Shown here: positions 50,501-63,118 of the stretch, piece after piece
Numbering within the stretch: the stretch's first letter is position 1
How the letters are laid out: the number at the start of each line of letters is the position of its first letter
Origin: Eremophila alpestris peregrina
Taxonomy: Eukaryota; Chordata; Aves; Passeriformes; Alaudidae
DNA length: 64,000 nt
Assembly: GCA_009792885.1 (NCBI GenBank)
Contig: WMCF01000025.1
Location: 4,195,899 to 4,259,898 of the forward strand
Reading direction: 5' to 3'
Translations under genes and position numbers: made by a program
Notes under the pieces: model-generated
Told to the model about the DNA's origin: nothing
Seen by the model: the letters and a program-made list of their open reading frames with translations, nothing else
Database searches by the model: none

Positions 50501-52852
50501 GTCCGGATGCTCTTTTGTAGCAGTATTACATCTGTAAAGCTCAGACTCACCAGGCTGTTGGACAGAGGGTTTGGCAAGGTCTACATCAGCATGTAATTCC
50601 ATGAAGTAAGACAGGAGCTTTAGACAGGAACTGAGAACACAACATAGAACATCTATGGTGTACATAACTCCAGGTTTTTCTTTGAACTAGGTTTAATTTC
50701 ATCTTCTGGACTGAATATCCCCCTAAAGTGTGTGACCATGATGTATTTGACTCAGTAGTATGGAAGAGATCATGGTTTGTGTACTCCTGAAGCAGAGCTT
50801 CCAGTTTCATTTCCTGAAGAGGTAATCTAAATTGTGCTCACCCAACCTATCCAGTGTGCTGAACCAATGCACACAAAGTAGGCACAGCGAGGGATTTGTT
50901 TCTAATTTACACCAATATTCTGAAACAAGATATTAGAGTAATTCAGATCTGCTTTGTCTTGGTTTTTTGCAGAAAGACATCTTTCCATTTGTATAGCTGT
51001 TAATGGCTTCTGTTTTGGAATGACTCTTACAGGATATGTGGGGCTGACCTGATGGCACATCCATACAAGCCCAGTAATTAGTTCATTAGCATTATTAATG
51101 TGTGTGTTCAATAGGCATGCCTGCAGAAGTAAGATAATTAGCTACTTTGGATAATGTTACACAGCAAGTTTGTATCAAATGTTGCTGAAGTCTGTCCTTT
51201 TTCTTGGTGACACAGAGGAGTTTTCAGTGTGACACAGCTCACTGAAGAGTCAAGAACAAATTCAACAACATGATGATGTGTATGTTTTCTGCCTGGATTT
51301 TTAAATTACATTTCTGTCACATTACAGAGAAATAACAGTGATACAGGCCCTGCAGACCAGGTCTGCAGAAGCTCATTTACATTTAGGTGGAACAATACTG
51401 CTGTCCTGAGGCACTGACAGAGGAAAGATCTTCAAGGAAGCACTGAAGTGGAGGAAAAACATATGAGGCCATGAACTCTGGGGAGACAGGGACCAGATCA
51501 AATTTCTTTTGGCTTCTGTGCAGATAGAAGAGCTTGGAATTTCCATCAACTTTGCAGAGCAGGCTGACTGGTTTGGGAATTGGACTGATAATCAATGCTT
51601 GTGGCATTGGGAGGAAGAATGTGGATGCCACATCTTTGAGGAGAAGAGCTGGTTTTGCCTTTGCCAGCAGCTCCTGGTGAGTTTTTGCAGTCATTGAGGT
51701 TGCAGTATGAAACTGGTCTGTGGGATCACATCAAACTGCAAATAATGACATCATGCATATGGGGTGGGAATGAAGGGTCAAAAATCTCACCTGTAACTTC
51801 TGTTTTATTGTGATTCTGAGCTATCTTTGTCCTTTTGAAGGAAGGTTTTGGAGAATTTTAATTGTGGAAATAGTTGTGTGCAGACAATCTGAGATCTTTA
51901 AAACTTGGAAGGAAAAGCCTGTCCTAATTACCTGAAATAATGGGAATTATTAGGAATAAAGTATTTTGCATATTTTCTACACAAAATCACATAACTGAAT
52001 CAATAGTTAATGATTTTTTTCATCATCATCAGAAAAAGATAATATTATGGCATTTGTTGTCCCTCCACCAAAGAGAGAACAAACACCATCAAATTCAAGC
52101 CAGAAATAAGTATTTTCAATTCAAAAAAAGTGTAAATTTGTGATTAAATTTAATGCATTCAGAAAAAACTTCCATATGCGGAAGAGATTTTATTTCTCTT
52201 TTTTTATTTTTAAAATAAATGATGTTACATTTCATTCTGAATTTTAAGAGAATCAGAACTAATTTAAGGAGGACATATTTAAGGCATATGACACCAATAC
52301 TACTTGAAATCTTTGGCATTGTATTATAATTTATTTTATGTCATCTTAGATTGTGTACAAACAATGCAAATTCTGACTACTGGTGGTTCTTTTAGGGCTC
52401 TTTTTGTAATACAGTAAAATAGTACTGAATTAAACAGTGAGCTAACCATGTGAGATGATAAATCTCACAAATCACTTTAAAAGACTTTTTGCAGAATACT
52501 TTATTATCAAGGTGACTGAAAGCCTTCCAACACCTAATGAAGTGTGAGCTTCAGTGAGAGCTGAGTGTTTCCTCTGAGGATATGTCTGGTAAACTTTAGG
52601 TTTGAGTTTCCTCTGGAAAATGCATCCTACTGTAAGTGTGCTACAACCTTTTTAATGGTTGATGGAAGACCTAGATCTGACCTTAGCTTTAATCAAGGTA
52701 AGATATTTGGGTGTTTATCCATGGTTTACAGAAGGTTTATGTTCAGGTTCAGGGGAATAAAATGTTTTTCAGTTTTAGGGCCTTCAGTTGGATGATGTGA
52801 ATAAGAGTCTTCAGGTGTAAGACATTTATTTTTATGCAGTAAAGCCTCTTAT
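47541..52852. other. Unique noncoding sequence with weak exon-like signals
   Basis: No gene recognised. A minus-strand open frame at 48177-48425 and a plus-strand open segment with good splice flanks at 51524-51676 are discussed as leads. An AAAT tract lies at 48461-48477. Several GC-richer patches (48180-48410, 49790-49990, 50440-50830) have no repeat identity that I can name. Confidence 0.55.
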
Positions 52853-53307
52853 TGATGCCTTGGAGTGGCACCTGAAACAGAAGCTAGACAAAATTAAGAG
52901 AATAAATGCAGTTATTTATTAAAGGCATTTTCTAAGTACACCTTAGGCAGTCAAAAGCCTCTGAGGGGCTACACCCAAGATGGACAAGAGTAATGAGTTT
53001 TTCAGACAATTATAAGTTTGGTTATCAGGGGTTAATCCTCCAATTAGAATTTCAGGTTATGAAGTAATTTACTCCAAGTTTGCACCCCCCTCCCATTCAC
53101 TGTTTACATGTCTCAGGGCCTGAGGCAATAAGATATCCTTGAGCTTTAGGCCTGCTTTGTCTGGATAAAATGGGAGAACAGCAGCAATCAGGCTATGGAG
53201 TTTTAGAGTATTGCACTAAAGCAGTACAGGATCTGAAAAATATAAAAGCTAAATCCTAAGGCATCACTATCCTTTATTTGACTGCACAGGCAGAATTTGC
53301 AACAACA
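52853..53307 (-). mobile_element. Endogenous retrovirus LTR (solo), minus strand
   Basis: The plus strand carries a block known from passerine LTRs: AATAAATGCAGTTATTTATT, GCAGTCAAAAGCCTCTGAGG, GGCTACACCCAAGATGGAC, TATAAGTTTGGTTATC, GGGGTTAATCCTCCAATTAG, CATGTCTCAGGGCCTGAGGC, GGAGTTTTAGAGTATTGC, AAAAATATAAAAGCTAAATCC and CAGAATTTGCAACAACA. On the minus strand the polyadenylation signal AATAAA is the complement of TTTATT at 52915-52920, and a TATA-like sequence lies near 53240. That fixes the orientation. The exact ends are uncertain by about 20 bases and I see no clean target-site duplication. No internal retroviral genes adjoin it. Confidence 0.78.
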
Positions 53308-55794
53308 TCCAGGATGTAGTACTAGAATAACTCTGGGGTTTCTTTAAACTCAAAACTGACTCATATCACTGGCACAGTCTAAATACTACCTTGTTCCTAA
53401 AAGCTTTTCCACATTAGGCTATTACACACTAATGATTATAGCTGTACTTTACATACAAATACTGTCATAATGTTGTGGTAAAAGAATAAGTCATGCATAT
53501 ATAAATTTGAGCTAATTCTAACTTTCAAAAAATAACCATTTACAAGTTTATTACCTCATTTGATGCAAGAATGACTCTTTTGCAGCAATGGCCCCTGGAA
53601 TGACAAAAGATAACACCCATACATTCCATTGGGTAAACCCACATGTAAATACTGGGGTGTTGGTGTATGAACTGTGACCATGTAGCAATCTCTTCCTTTT
53701 ACAATATATGATAATCAGCTGAACATTTAATGCATAATAGTATTGTGTGTCTGTGTAATGGAGCAAAATGGGATACTTTTGTTTAAAGAGGAAATTTTTG
53801 GCTTGTTACTGAAATTCACTTTGCTTTTAGTGCAGTCACACATTTTAGGAAAGTATTTCTGGATGTCTGAGCATGACAGAAACTTTTCAGCTTTTTTGGG
53901 GTAAGTATTGTTCTGCTGGGAATTAAATTAATTTCCATCAATATCTAAATTATAAAAGAAAGGAAAACAACAGAAACTCTATTCCTTACTGAAGCTGTAA
54001 CTGCTGTTTCACGGAAGAATGGATTTTAAATATTTAATGTTAATAAATTTTTGTGTTTCTCTGTTAAAAAAAAGCATATTTAATCTAAGCCTGAGGAGAA
54101 TTTTTAGAAAAATACCAAGAGAAACTTGAAAAATTAATGTTAGAACAGGGCTGTCAGGGAAAGGGGAGGCAAATGTTTTTAAAAAGTTATTAGAACTTTC
54201 TTTTTGTCCCACTCTTTTTTGGTGAAAATAGTGATTGTATTGGACATACTGCTATCTGTGTCATGTAAGAGATGAATTTGAGAAATAGGAGAATCAATTT
54301 GGCTGAACTAGAAGTGTTGAAATGGCTCCCAAGTCTATTAAAACTTTCACACATCCACATTTCCAAACTAATAGTTGACATCACCTGTCCCATCCCAATA
54401 GAGCCTGTCAAGAGGAATGAGAACTGGTGCAATATGACAGCTGCTTTTAAGTAAGTGAGAAAAAGTGCAGCTGCTGTTGCTCCCTTTGATTGTGGAATGT
54501 GGGACACAATGGGCTGCATGAAGTACAAGACAAGGCCTTGTCTGAAGAGAAACAATTTAGGAGGCAGGAGTGAACTGTCTGCAGGCATTGCACACTTAGT
54601 GATCTAGGAAAGAATTGATAACATTGGTGGGGAGGGAGGAAGAAAAGAATGAAAAGAGGGAAAGGGTATGGTAAAAGATGCAAAGGGAGGGTACTAAAGA
54701 TACACAAGTACAGTAGGAAGACATTAACTTCAAGGTGTCACCTCTGATTAATGAGAACCACATTGCTGGAAGCTGAGAAGACACATGCAGTAATATATAT
54801 CAATGAAAGCTGTATACATTCCTTATTATTATTTTCTTGCAGTTTTTTGGTCATAGCTGTTATTGGAATACAGCATATAAATAGATGGCTTCATGTGATG
54901 ACCCAGGAAGGACATTCTTTTATTCTTTCTGTGTTTTGACATAGTAGTAAGGAGAAAGAAACCTGAAAATAAACAAACAAAAAAAGGAGACAGCCTTATC
55001 ATGAGCAAAATGCATCCTTAAAATTCAATTTCACGTTTACTGCCTGAGGATGTGATTTGGAAATTGGCCAAAAAAATAGGAATCTCTTTCTGCCAAGTCT
55101 GAGTTTAGCTCTGGTCTAGCCTCAGGCAAATTATATCATCTTGCTACATGAATGAAAAATACAGAACAAAAAATACAGACCAGTCTCACCCAAGATACCG
55201 AAGGGCTACTTATATCAATGGTTATGAGAAATGTGTGATGTGTGATGTATAAAAATTATTACCATGATTCCATTATTCTCAGTTGAACTCATGATAAAAC
55301 TGTGGTACACTGGTGGGAAGGCTTCTGGGAGTCTGCTGTTAAGGTCTGCTTGCCAACAAAATGAAAGCAAGGTACAATTGTGTCAAGTGGAGTTGAACTG
55401 TCTGCATTTGTACTGCCAATCATACATTCATAAAATGGAGTTTTTTCTTGGCCTTACCTAAAAACATTTCTGGAGTTCATTTCTCCTTGCTGTCAGACCA
55501 AATAACATTGAAGGTAAGGAATTTAAAATTAATTTCATTGGGAAGAGATACGTCTATTCGTACACCGTCTTTTACAAATATCTTTATGTGGGGGCATCAT
55601 TATGTTCTTGCATTTGTAAATAATGTAAATTATTTAATGTATGGAAAATTTACATGCAGAAATGGCTTATTTTAAGCCAATAAGAATATAAATTTTGTGC
55701 ACATGTACACATACACACACATGCTGATAAAAGTTCATGTTCATTTGTTTCCTGCCTCTATTTCCTTGAGGCAGTTACTGAGTTACTACTCTGG
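53308..55794. other. Unique noncoding sequence
   Basis: No gene recognised. The minus strand at 54190-54588 is open for 132 codons but has no recognisable domain. A purine tract lies at 54629-54666 (21 purines, one T, 16 purines). Small CA and TGATG repeats occur near 55700 and 55230. Confidence 0.6.
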
Positions 55795-56465
55795 GTAAGT
55801 GCAGCACCTGGGGAAGGAGAGCCCCAAGCACCAGTGGATGCTGGGGCTCCCTGCTTGAAACACAGCTTTGCATGAAAGGACCTGGGAGTCCTGGTTGATG
55901 CCAACCTGGACATGAGCCACCGACATGCCCTGGCATCAAATTAGGCATCCGCCATTCCAGGCTGTGTGAGGAGTGTTGACAGCAAGTTGAGGGCATTGAT
56001 CCTTCCCCTCTGTTCAGCACTGGTGAGGTCACACTCTGAGTTCTGAGTCTGGTTCTGAGCTTCCCAGCACAAAAGAGACAGGGACATGCTGGAAAGAGTT
56101 TGTGGAGGGCCACAAAGATGATTTAGGGACTAGAGTATCTCATAGAAGGAAAGGCTGCAAGAGCTGTACCGTTCAACCTGGAGAAAGGAGGGCATAAGGG
56201 AAGTAATTTTAGGAATATCTGAAGAGTGCAAGGAGGATGGAGCCAGGCTCCTTTTAGTGAGTACCCAGTGACAGGACCAGAGGAAAAGGGCACAAAGAGA
56301 AATACAACAGCTTCTCTCTGGGCAGTGACCACTTTTACACTGTGAGAGTGACTGAGCACTGGCACAGCTTACCCAGGACACTTGTGGAGTCTGCATCCTT
56401 GGAGAAATTGAAAAGCCATCTGAACTTGGGCAAACAGCTCATCAGTCTGCCCAGCCTGTTTAATC
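55795..56465 (+). mobile_element. CR1 LINE, old diverged copy
   Basis: The plus strand keeps the CR1 order but with many changes: AAAGGACCTGGGAGTCCTGG, TTGATGCCAACCTGGACATGAGCC, a GTTCAGCACTGGTGAGGTC block, GGAGGGCCACAAAGATGA, TCAACCTGGAGAAAGGAGG, a GACAGGACCAGAGG block, GAGTCTGCATCCTTGG and GAAAAGCCATCTGAACTTGG. The last 100 or so bases with the terminal microsatellite are missing or unrecognisable. It is more degraded than the copies at 44010 and 47267, so it probably inserted earlier. Minus-strand open frames of 80-112 codons here are antisense repeat. Confidence 0.85.
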
Positions 56466-59400
56466 AGTGAAAAAAAAGAGCCTATGAATAAGTTGGCTTT
56501 GATTATTAGGAACTGTGCTCATATTTCTTCTTCTAAAGGAAGATATGCACACACTCACGGCTTCTTTTATTACTGTGGGACAAACAACGTAAATGAAATA
56601 ACTTACAGTAGTTTACTGCAATAAAGATAACCCCCTGATTTTTATACGTTTAAATTTGCAATTTACTACAATGGAAAAGAAGATATGAAATTTTCTGTAA
56701 GCTTAATTCAAGGAACTGAAAACAATGCCAGTCATAAAAAGAAATTTACTTTTGAACAGGTATAAAAATTCTATAGATGATTTTACATTTAAGGAAAATG
56801 AACCAATCTGAGGACTCCTCATTAACTTTCAAGGACCATTTGGCAGGTAATGGAATTCATCCTCTAAAACATTTATTCTTTTTGTCTTACAGACACATGC
56901 TTATCTCTGAGCAACACAATTTGCTGTTGGAGGAGCAAGCTCTTTTGCATAGAAGCCAGGAGGAAAAGCAGGAGAGAAAGAAGACAGGGAGAAGAATAAA
57001 GTTGAGACTAGAGAAAGAGTATCTAGAGTAAGTAGAAAACAAATAAATTCATTTGCCACAAAGAACAAGGAAAAATTAAAAACTACTGAAGGTTTACACT
57101 TTTGCCCACTATTTTGGAAAAAAACCCATAAAGATGCAACTCCAAATTTATGGCATTGTCTTAAAAAATATGCATCTTTTGTTTAATTGGAAATCCCATA
57201 GTGATGTTTAGCTGATTTTGGTTTTGTACAGAACTGTGGAAAACTTGATAGTGGTTTGTGTCTCTCATCTGTCTCCCTCTGCCCTGCAAAGGCTTTGCAT
57301 CCTTTTGCAGGACAAGCCTATGAGTCTGTGGTTTATTAAAGCTGATATTGCAATGACTGGGATACTTTTTAGTGGAAAACAATGGGTGCTGCCATTTCAT
57401 GTTTTGAAATTATAAATGAAATATTATTGGAATAAAATTGGAAACCTGGTTTGAGAAGTGAAATGTAAGCAGTAACAAAATTAATAATTTGAAATATACA
57501 CGCATAAGAGTTTTGGTTTCTTTTTGTGTAAAGAAACTCAAAATTCTTTATTTACGAACAAAAAGTTGCAGAAAAGGGGTTTTAGTTTTTTTTTTAACAA
57601 ACACAACATTGTTCATTACTTGGAAATACATGATCCATAATGTTTTACTCAGTGAAAAGCTATACAATGGTTTAGTTTCTCTTGTATTTTTTCTAATGCC
57701 CCTAAATTCACCAACTCTTTGTGCTGAAAACTATACTTTAGTTTCAACACGTATTGAGAAACTGGAAGAAAATATAAAGGACTGTATGTCTAACTCTCTG
57801 AGATGTTATGAGTTTGTACTGTACATTGACAGAGGATTGGTATCCACCACATGTCTTTGGTTTTCTGTTAGAACCTGTTCAAGAAGTATTGTTTCTATTT
57901 ACTTTTATTAGTTTTCATCATCATTAAATCCCATGCATACCAGTCTTCAGCTACAGATTACAATTTGTAGAATGATCAGCAGAAACGGAAATTTGTCATC
58001 TTGTGAATTTATCCCCATTGCAATCTATTTACATGGTAGGTGTGGAAAGTGGAATGAGTCAGTCTACAAACACAGTGAGTGCTCTCAAGTGCCTGCACTT
58101 GACTTCAAGTTTTCCTGCCTAGATTCCATTTTCTTTGATAATTGACCTAAAGTGTCCTAGCCTCTCTTCATGGAGGAACTAAAACCACAAGCTACTCTTC
58201 CTGTTCATACACGTGTCTCAGTTTGCCTTCTTGACTGCTCCCCTCCCAGCTGACACCTCTTCATTTTGCAGATTTTTGACCCATGAGCTGGAGGAGATCA
58301 GCAGAGGAGGAGCATCAGCTACACTGAATGATCATTTACTTGGCCTTTTTCCTGTCTCTAAAACAGTTCATGGTCTTAAGCTGCAGGATGAACTATATAA
58401 TTTCCTCATGTTCTTTGGAGAAGGAAAATATTCAGCCTACAGCAAATACTGCCTATGGGGTTGCACTGAAGTGAAAACATGATCTTGGAATGATACAGGT
58501 TTTACAAGTTTAAGTAAATGTAGATATTATCTCTGATATTTTCTGTAAACTGCCTTTCCCCTCCAGAAAGAGAAAAAAACAGGTTATTTGGTACTGTAAC
58601 TCACCTCGTAAGGGTGTTATCTGGAAAAGTGGAGGAAAGGTGATTTGAGCCTAGTCTATATCTTTGTCTGGTGGGCAGAAGAGTCCTAGAGAAATCTACA
58701 AAGTAGAAATTAAAGACTATTATGAAAGGGTTTAACATGAAAAGTACTGTTCTGTTTAACTGTCTTTTCAGGCTTCCTCTTGGAGTCTTAACCACTGGAA
58801 AACTATTTAAAGTTAAATAACTTGCCATTTGTCACAAATCATGTGTATTAATATTCTGTCTTTGGAAAGGAACTCAAAAAGTTTTTATTTCATCCTTGTG
58901 CTTTCACATAGAGGTGATTTCTCTTGTTTAATTCTAAAGAAACTGAAGACAAGGGTAAACTCAGGACTTCACTATTTAGTCCAAGTGTATCAAATACACA
59001 GGTCATTCACTAGAAAAAAAATATCTGTTGAATGAGATATGGGGGTTTGTTAAGACCCACTACAACTTTTTTTTTTTACAAAATGTCATGGGGATATGAC
59101 TGAATGAAAGCAGTACATAATGTTCCATTTAAGTAAAAAGAAATTCAACTAATTAATGTTTAAGGACTTGGAAGGTTTATTTAATACACTGATATAAGAA
59201 CTTGCATGATTCAGAGTTCTGTGTCTTTAAAAATCCCTTCAAGTACTTCAAGTACTTTGTACTCTCAGAGAATATGATTTGCATGATGAATGCATTGGGT
59301 ACATTTGAATTGCAGTAACATCCCAATACCACATTTCTGGTGGAGTAAATGATAGTTAAATCACATTATTAGCATGTGTCCAGTCAGTGTTCCAGCAAAC

Positions 59401-59918
59401 ACGAATTCCATGGTAATAAACAGTCACAGTACCTCAAAAGCAATAGGCAGTTTTTTAGTTTGGGACTTTTATATTAATATACCATTGCTTTTGATTCCCT
59501 CAGGAGTTCAAAATTTATGCAAAGAGTAACATTCTTCTTTTCATGATTTCTCCTGACCCTCTTATAAATATTGTAGTTGTACAATTTCAAAAATCTATTG
59601 GTTCTGAAAGTTTTGGTCTACTTCAATAAAAGCTAAATGAGCCCAGCCCAGTCTGTATAAGCCTCATAAACTTAGATGATCCTTTTACAAAATGTTTTTG
59701 TGACTTAGCATTTTAATCAGTGCTCGTACCAGCAGTGTCATTTAACTGTCTTATATTTCCTGGCCCACTCAATCTGATATAGGTCTGAAACTAGATTCAT
59801 GGGATTTAATGCTTTAACTTATCCAATGTGTGTTTTTATTGCAGTTGGAAATGGATATGTTGACTCTTCCATGGTGACTTATTAAAATATGGATATAGAT
59901 CTAGTATCGCTATCCAAC
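56466..59918. other. Unique noncoding sequence with weak exon-like signals
   Basis: No gene recognised with confidence. Two plus-strand segments (56893-57027 and 58272-58482) have splice-like flanks and compatible frames and are discussed as a lead. The 140-codon frame at 57489-57911 has no known domain. Confidence 0.55.
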
Positions 59919-60488
59919 TGTGACAGACAAAAACTCTCTAACAGTTTAAAGTTAGAAAGTGTATGTTTATTGCGATGCTGGGCAGTGTGTGGGATAGCTC
60001 CCAGAAACACACCGCAAATCACAGGTAATTACAGAACTCTTTTTATCTACACAGGTATTGAATACTCAAAATACAAATACATATTCATAGCTTTGGCACA
60101 TCCCATTCCCCGCTTCGTATGTTAATTAGTTCAAAAGCTATTAAGCATGCTTCATTTCTTCCTTGAAATGGGTCGGTGGTCTTTTTTGTGGGGAGGGGTT
60201 ACTAAAATGATGAAGTAAATGAAGTCTTCCTCGTTCTGACCTTTCTACCTTCTCAATGCAATTATGACAAATGAACCCTTGGTAAAACCCCCATTCCCTG
60301 TTTTCAATAAGTTTCGGACATAGGAGGCCCACAATTGTCTTACGTTCCTAAATTTATGACAATCCTAATCACAATCTGAGCTTTTTAGTAACGGAGCATG
60401 GCCTTCTTTCAGTCTGGCAGACTGCACATGGGACAGATTATAGGAATACAGAAACATATTTTGTAGTGGTGTTTCTGTCTTTGTAACA
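59919..60488 (-). mobile_element. Endogenous retrovirus LTR (solo), minus strand
   Basis: About 570 bases match an LTR type common in passerines. On the plus strand: GTTTATTGCGATGCTGGGC, GTGGGATAGCTCCCAG, ATACTCAAAATACAAATAC, CGCTTCGTATGTTAATTAG, GAAATGGGTCGGTGG, AAATGATGAAGTAAATGAAG, TTCTGACCTTTCTACC, GACAAATGAACCCTTGG, GGACATAGGAGGCCCAC and GAGCATGGCCTTCTTTCAG. The minus-strand polyadenylation signal AATAAA is the complement of 59966-59971, which fixes orientation. No internal retroviral genes or second LTR are present nearby, so it is a solo LTR or remnant. The ends are approximate. Confidence 0.78.
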
Positions 60489-62794
60489 TGCAAAATTACC
60501 TGCAGAGTGCATGTGTGTTACTTTTTATTGTGTATATTAAGGAAAGCAGAGAAATACTTTAAATTACCTCCTTTTTTTTGTTTTCCTGGTGACACAGCTG
60601 CTGAGTCCAGACACGGCAGATGCATCAGGGACACAGAGAAGTTAACTGGGTCAAGAGGGGCTCATCATGTGTAGCTTGGTCCTGTCCTCAGCTGTCCTAC
60701 TGTCTCCTGCTACCTCTTGTCTGCCTCTGCTTCAGGGGTTATTCTGCTTCTTGATGCTTTTAAAGGCTTGTTGTCATGAGTTGATAGTTTCAGATGAGAC
60801 TTCAGGAAAGATGATACACATTTTGAACAGTAGGATACCAGGAGAGGAAGAGTAAAGGCTTTTAAAAAAGAAGGTTGTTAAATTAAAACCTATTTTTTTA
60901 GGTAGAAATGTAAGCATACATGAAAAGATCCATCAGTTCCATATATTATAAGAAGAGTGAGGCATGTAGAATTATCTGTGTGCCTTAAACAGTTGTTCAA
61001 TGTGAAAGTATTCTATGCAAAGATATGTATAGCTTGCATTTTTTTTCCAGAGCTTCAGAGCTGTGGGAGTTGGTTAGCTTTCTGGTATTGTAATTTTTTT
61101 CTTTGCTTGTGGTTTGATTTTTTTTTTTATTATTATTTTAATTGGGACATCCAATTCACCTATGATAAAGTAAGTAGCCGTATCAATCCATTCATGCTTA
61201 TTAGATATTTTCAGAATTATGGGACTATAAAAAACCTAAAGTACTTGCTATTAATTTTTTATCTTAATTTAGTGTGTATTGCCTTTATTCAAAGAAGAGA
61301 GGTGGCTACATGCATGGTTCATTTTTTCACTGGCATTCTGAGATTTTGGCTGCAAACTGAATTAAATATTCATTGTAATATTTTTCTATTGCTTTCTGAG
61401 CAATTTTGTTCTTGATCAAGTTTTTATGAAACTGTATTATCTTGATCAACATCCTAGGAAATGCTGACATTTGTTCCCTCCCAGATGGAGATTTTCAGAA
61501 CTCAATATCTATCTGCAATTGATTTATAAGTTATCAACCCTTTTGTGGATAGACCATCTTCAGTGTTGCCCTCTGCTCCAAGTTTTGATGAGAATGTTTT
61601 GTAGTGTTTTTACCATAAATGATTTTATTATTATAGGCACTTTTGTATATGCACTCTTGTACCTTATTAAAGGGGGTGAAACGACTGTATGAAATTTCAT
61701 AAATAAGCACCATCATATTTAAATTTAACTGATAGAGATTATTGTACTCTATGTGTAACAACCCTGCTGATTATCAACAGGAAAAGAGCTCCAAAGCTCT
61801 GGCTGAGATAAATACTGCTATTCAATTTTTCCTTCACACTTGGTACTGTGCTTTTGTGTCCTCGTTCTTTGTGATGGTTCATGCTTTCTTACTTCATGGA
61901 GATGTCAGTGAAACTGGCCAGACTGCTCCTCTGTCTGTTGTTTAAAGAAGGAGATTTATTCCTTTGCTCCAAAATGTGAAAGGATGGGAGGGTAAGGGCA
62001 CACCTGTGTTCTATGAAGATGGTATATTTAGACCATGGTGTCTTGACATGTGGTGCATATTGCAGTTATATAGCAGTAATGAAGAACAGAAGCTGAAAAT
62101 CTGGAATTTCTTTTGTCTTGGTTGTATTGTTGTCCCAGCTGTAATTAGGTAGGATTGTGTATGCTTTTCAGTGCCTGCATTATCATATTTATTGCAAATA
62201 AATCTTTCTTTTGTTTCTTTACTTATTGCTCCTAGAAACTTGTATTTTCTTCCCTCTCTTTATCCCATGTTGTCTCTTCTAGCACATCACAGAAAGCTCC
62301 CAAGATCACAGTTTCCTTTACGCCTTTCACAGGTTACAGTTCAGCTGTCATTCTTTGCCCATTCTCCTAGTGTCTTCAAATTCTCTGAATCTGCCATGGA
62401 TGTGACAGGGTGTGAATTACGATGCAATAGAACACTAATTCTTATAAAAAATAAGGCTAGAAGGCAAGAACCATTAAAGGCAAAAATGTGTGAATCGTTG
62501 CACCATAAGTAATTTAATAATAGATTGTGTGATTCTATGTGGGCCTGGTGCAATTCTTTACATCAAAATAAAAACAACAAAGAAACAAAACCAAAACATA
62601 AAGAAAGTTCAGAAATAATTTACTTTAGACTATTTTGAAATTACTTTATTAAATACAAATTAAATGGGCTAAAATTATGATAGATATGTTCTCTATTTTA
62701 GGTTAACAAAAGTCTATAAATGGATTTAGTTGAAAAGGAGCATAGCTGTGCATTTTTAAAGCTAATAGAATCACTCTGTTGTTCAGGATGAGTG
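60489..62794. other. Unique AT-rich noncoding sequence
   Basis: No gene recognised. The longest open frame of the window, 152 codons at 60957-61415 (+), lies here. It is rich in F, L, I, Y and C because the DNA is T-rich, and it has no known domain or upstream context, so I do not call it a gene. T-runs and ATT repeats occur near 61118-61140. Confidence 0.6.
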
Positions 62795-63118
62795 CCATAG
62801 AGTGGTTTGGGTTGGAAGGCACAAAAAGATCATCCAGTTTAATTTCTCCTGCCATGGGGACACCTTCCACTAAAACAGGCTGTTCACAGAAAGCCCCATC
62901 CAACCTGACCTTGAACACTTTCAAGGCTGGGGCATCCACAGCCTCTTTGGAAAACCTGCTCCAGTGCCTCACTACTCTCACAGCAGAGAGTATCTTCCTC
63001 ATATCTACCCCATACTTACTCTCTTTCAGTTTGAAGCCATTCCTCATTTTCCTATCACTACATTCCCTTGTAAAAAGTCCCTCTCTGGCTTTCTTGAAGG
63101 CCTTCTTTAGGTGCTAGT
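62795..63118 (-). mobile_element. CR1 LINE 3' end fragment
   Basis: The plus strand reads CATAGAGTGGTTTGGGTTGG, CAAAAAGATCATCCAG, TGCCATGGGGACACCTTCC, CATCCAACCTGACCTTGAAC, AAGGCTGGGGCATCCACAGC, ACCTGCTCCAGTGCCTCAC, CCTATCACTACATTCCCTTG and AAAAAGTCCCTCTCTGGC, the reverse complement of a CR1 3' region. It is the type seen at 10418-10591, in opposite orientation and somewhat longer. Open frames of 112-114 codons on both strands are repeat translations. Confidence 0.92.

Noticed and set aside
54190..54588. 132-codon open frame on the minus strand
   Set aside because: Hydrophobic, no recognisable family, and no splice or promoter context. Open frames of this size are expected in 64 kb on six frames.
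55775..56396. Minus-strand open frames of 80-112 codons
   Set aside because: Antisense to the diverged CR1 copy at 55795-56465.
57489..57911. 140-codon open frame on the plus strand
   Set aside because: No domain recognised; the first part is low in complexity and rich in lysine and phenylalanine. No splice or start context supports it.
60957..61415. Longest open frame, 152 codons on the plus strand
   Set aside because: The DNA is T-rich, giving an F/L/I/Y/C-rich translation with no domain, and stretches such as a poly-T run are translated into phenylalanine and tyrosine. It is expected by chance.
62703..63117. Overlapping open frames of 112-114 codons on both strands
   Set aside because: They are translations of the CR1 3' end at 62795-63118, which does not encode protein.
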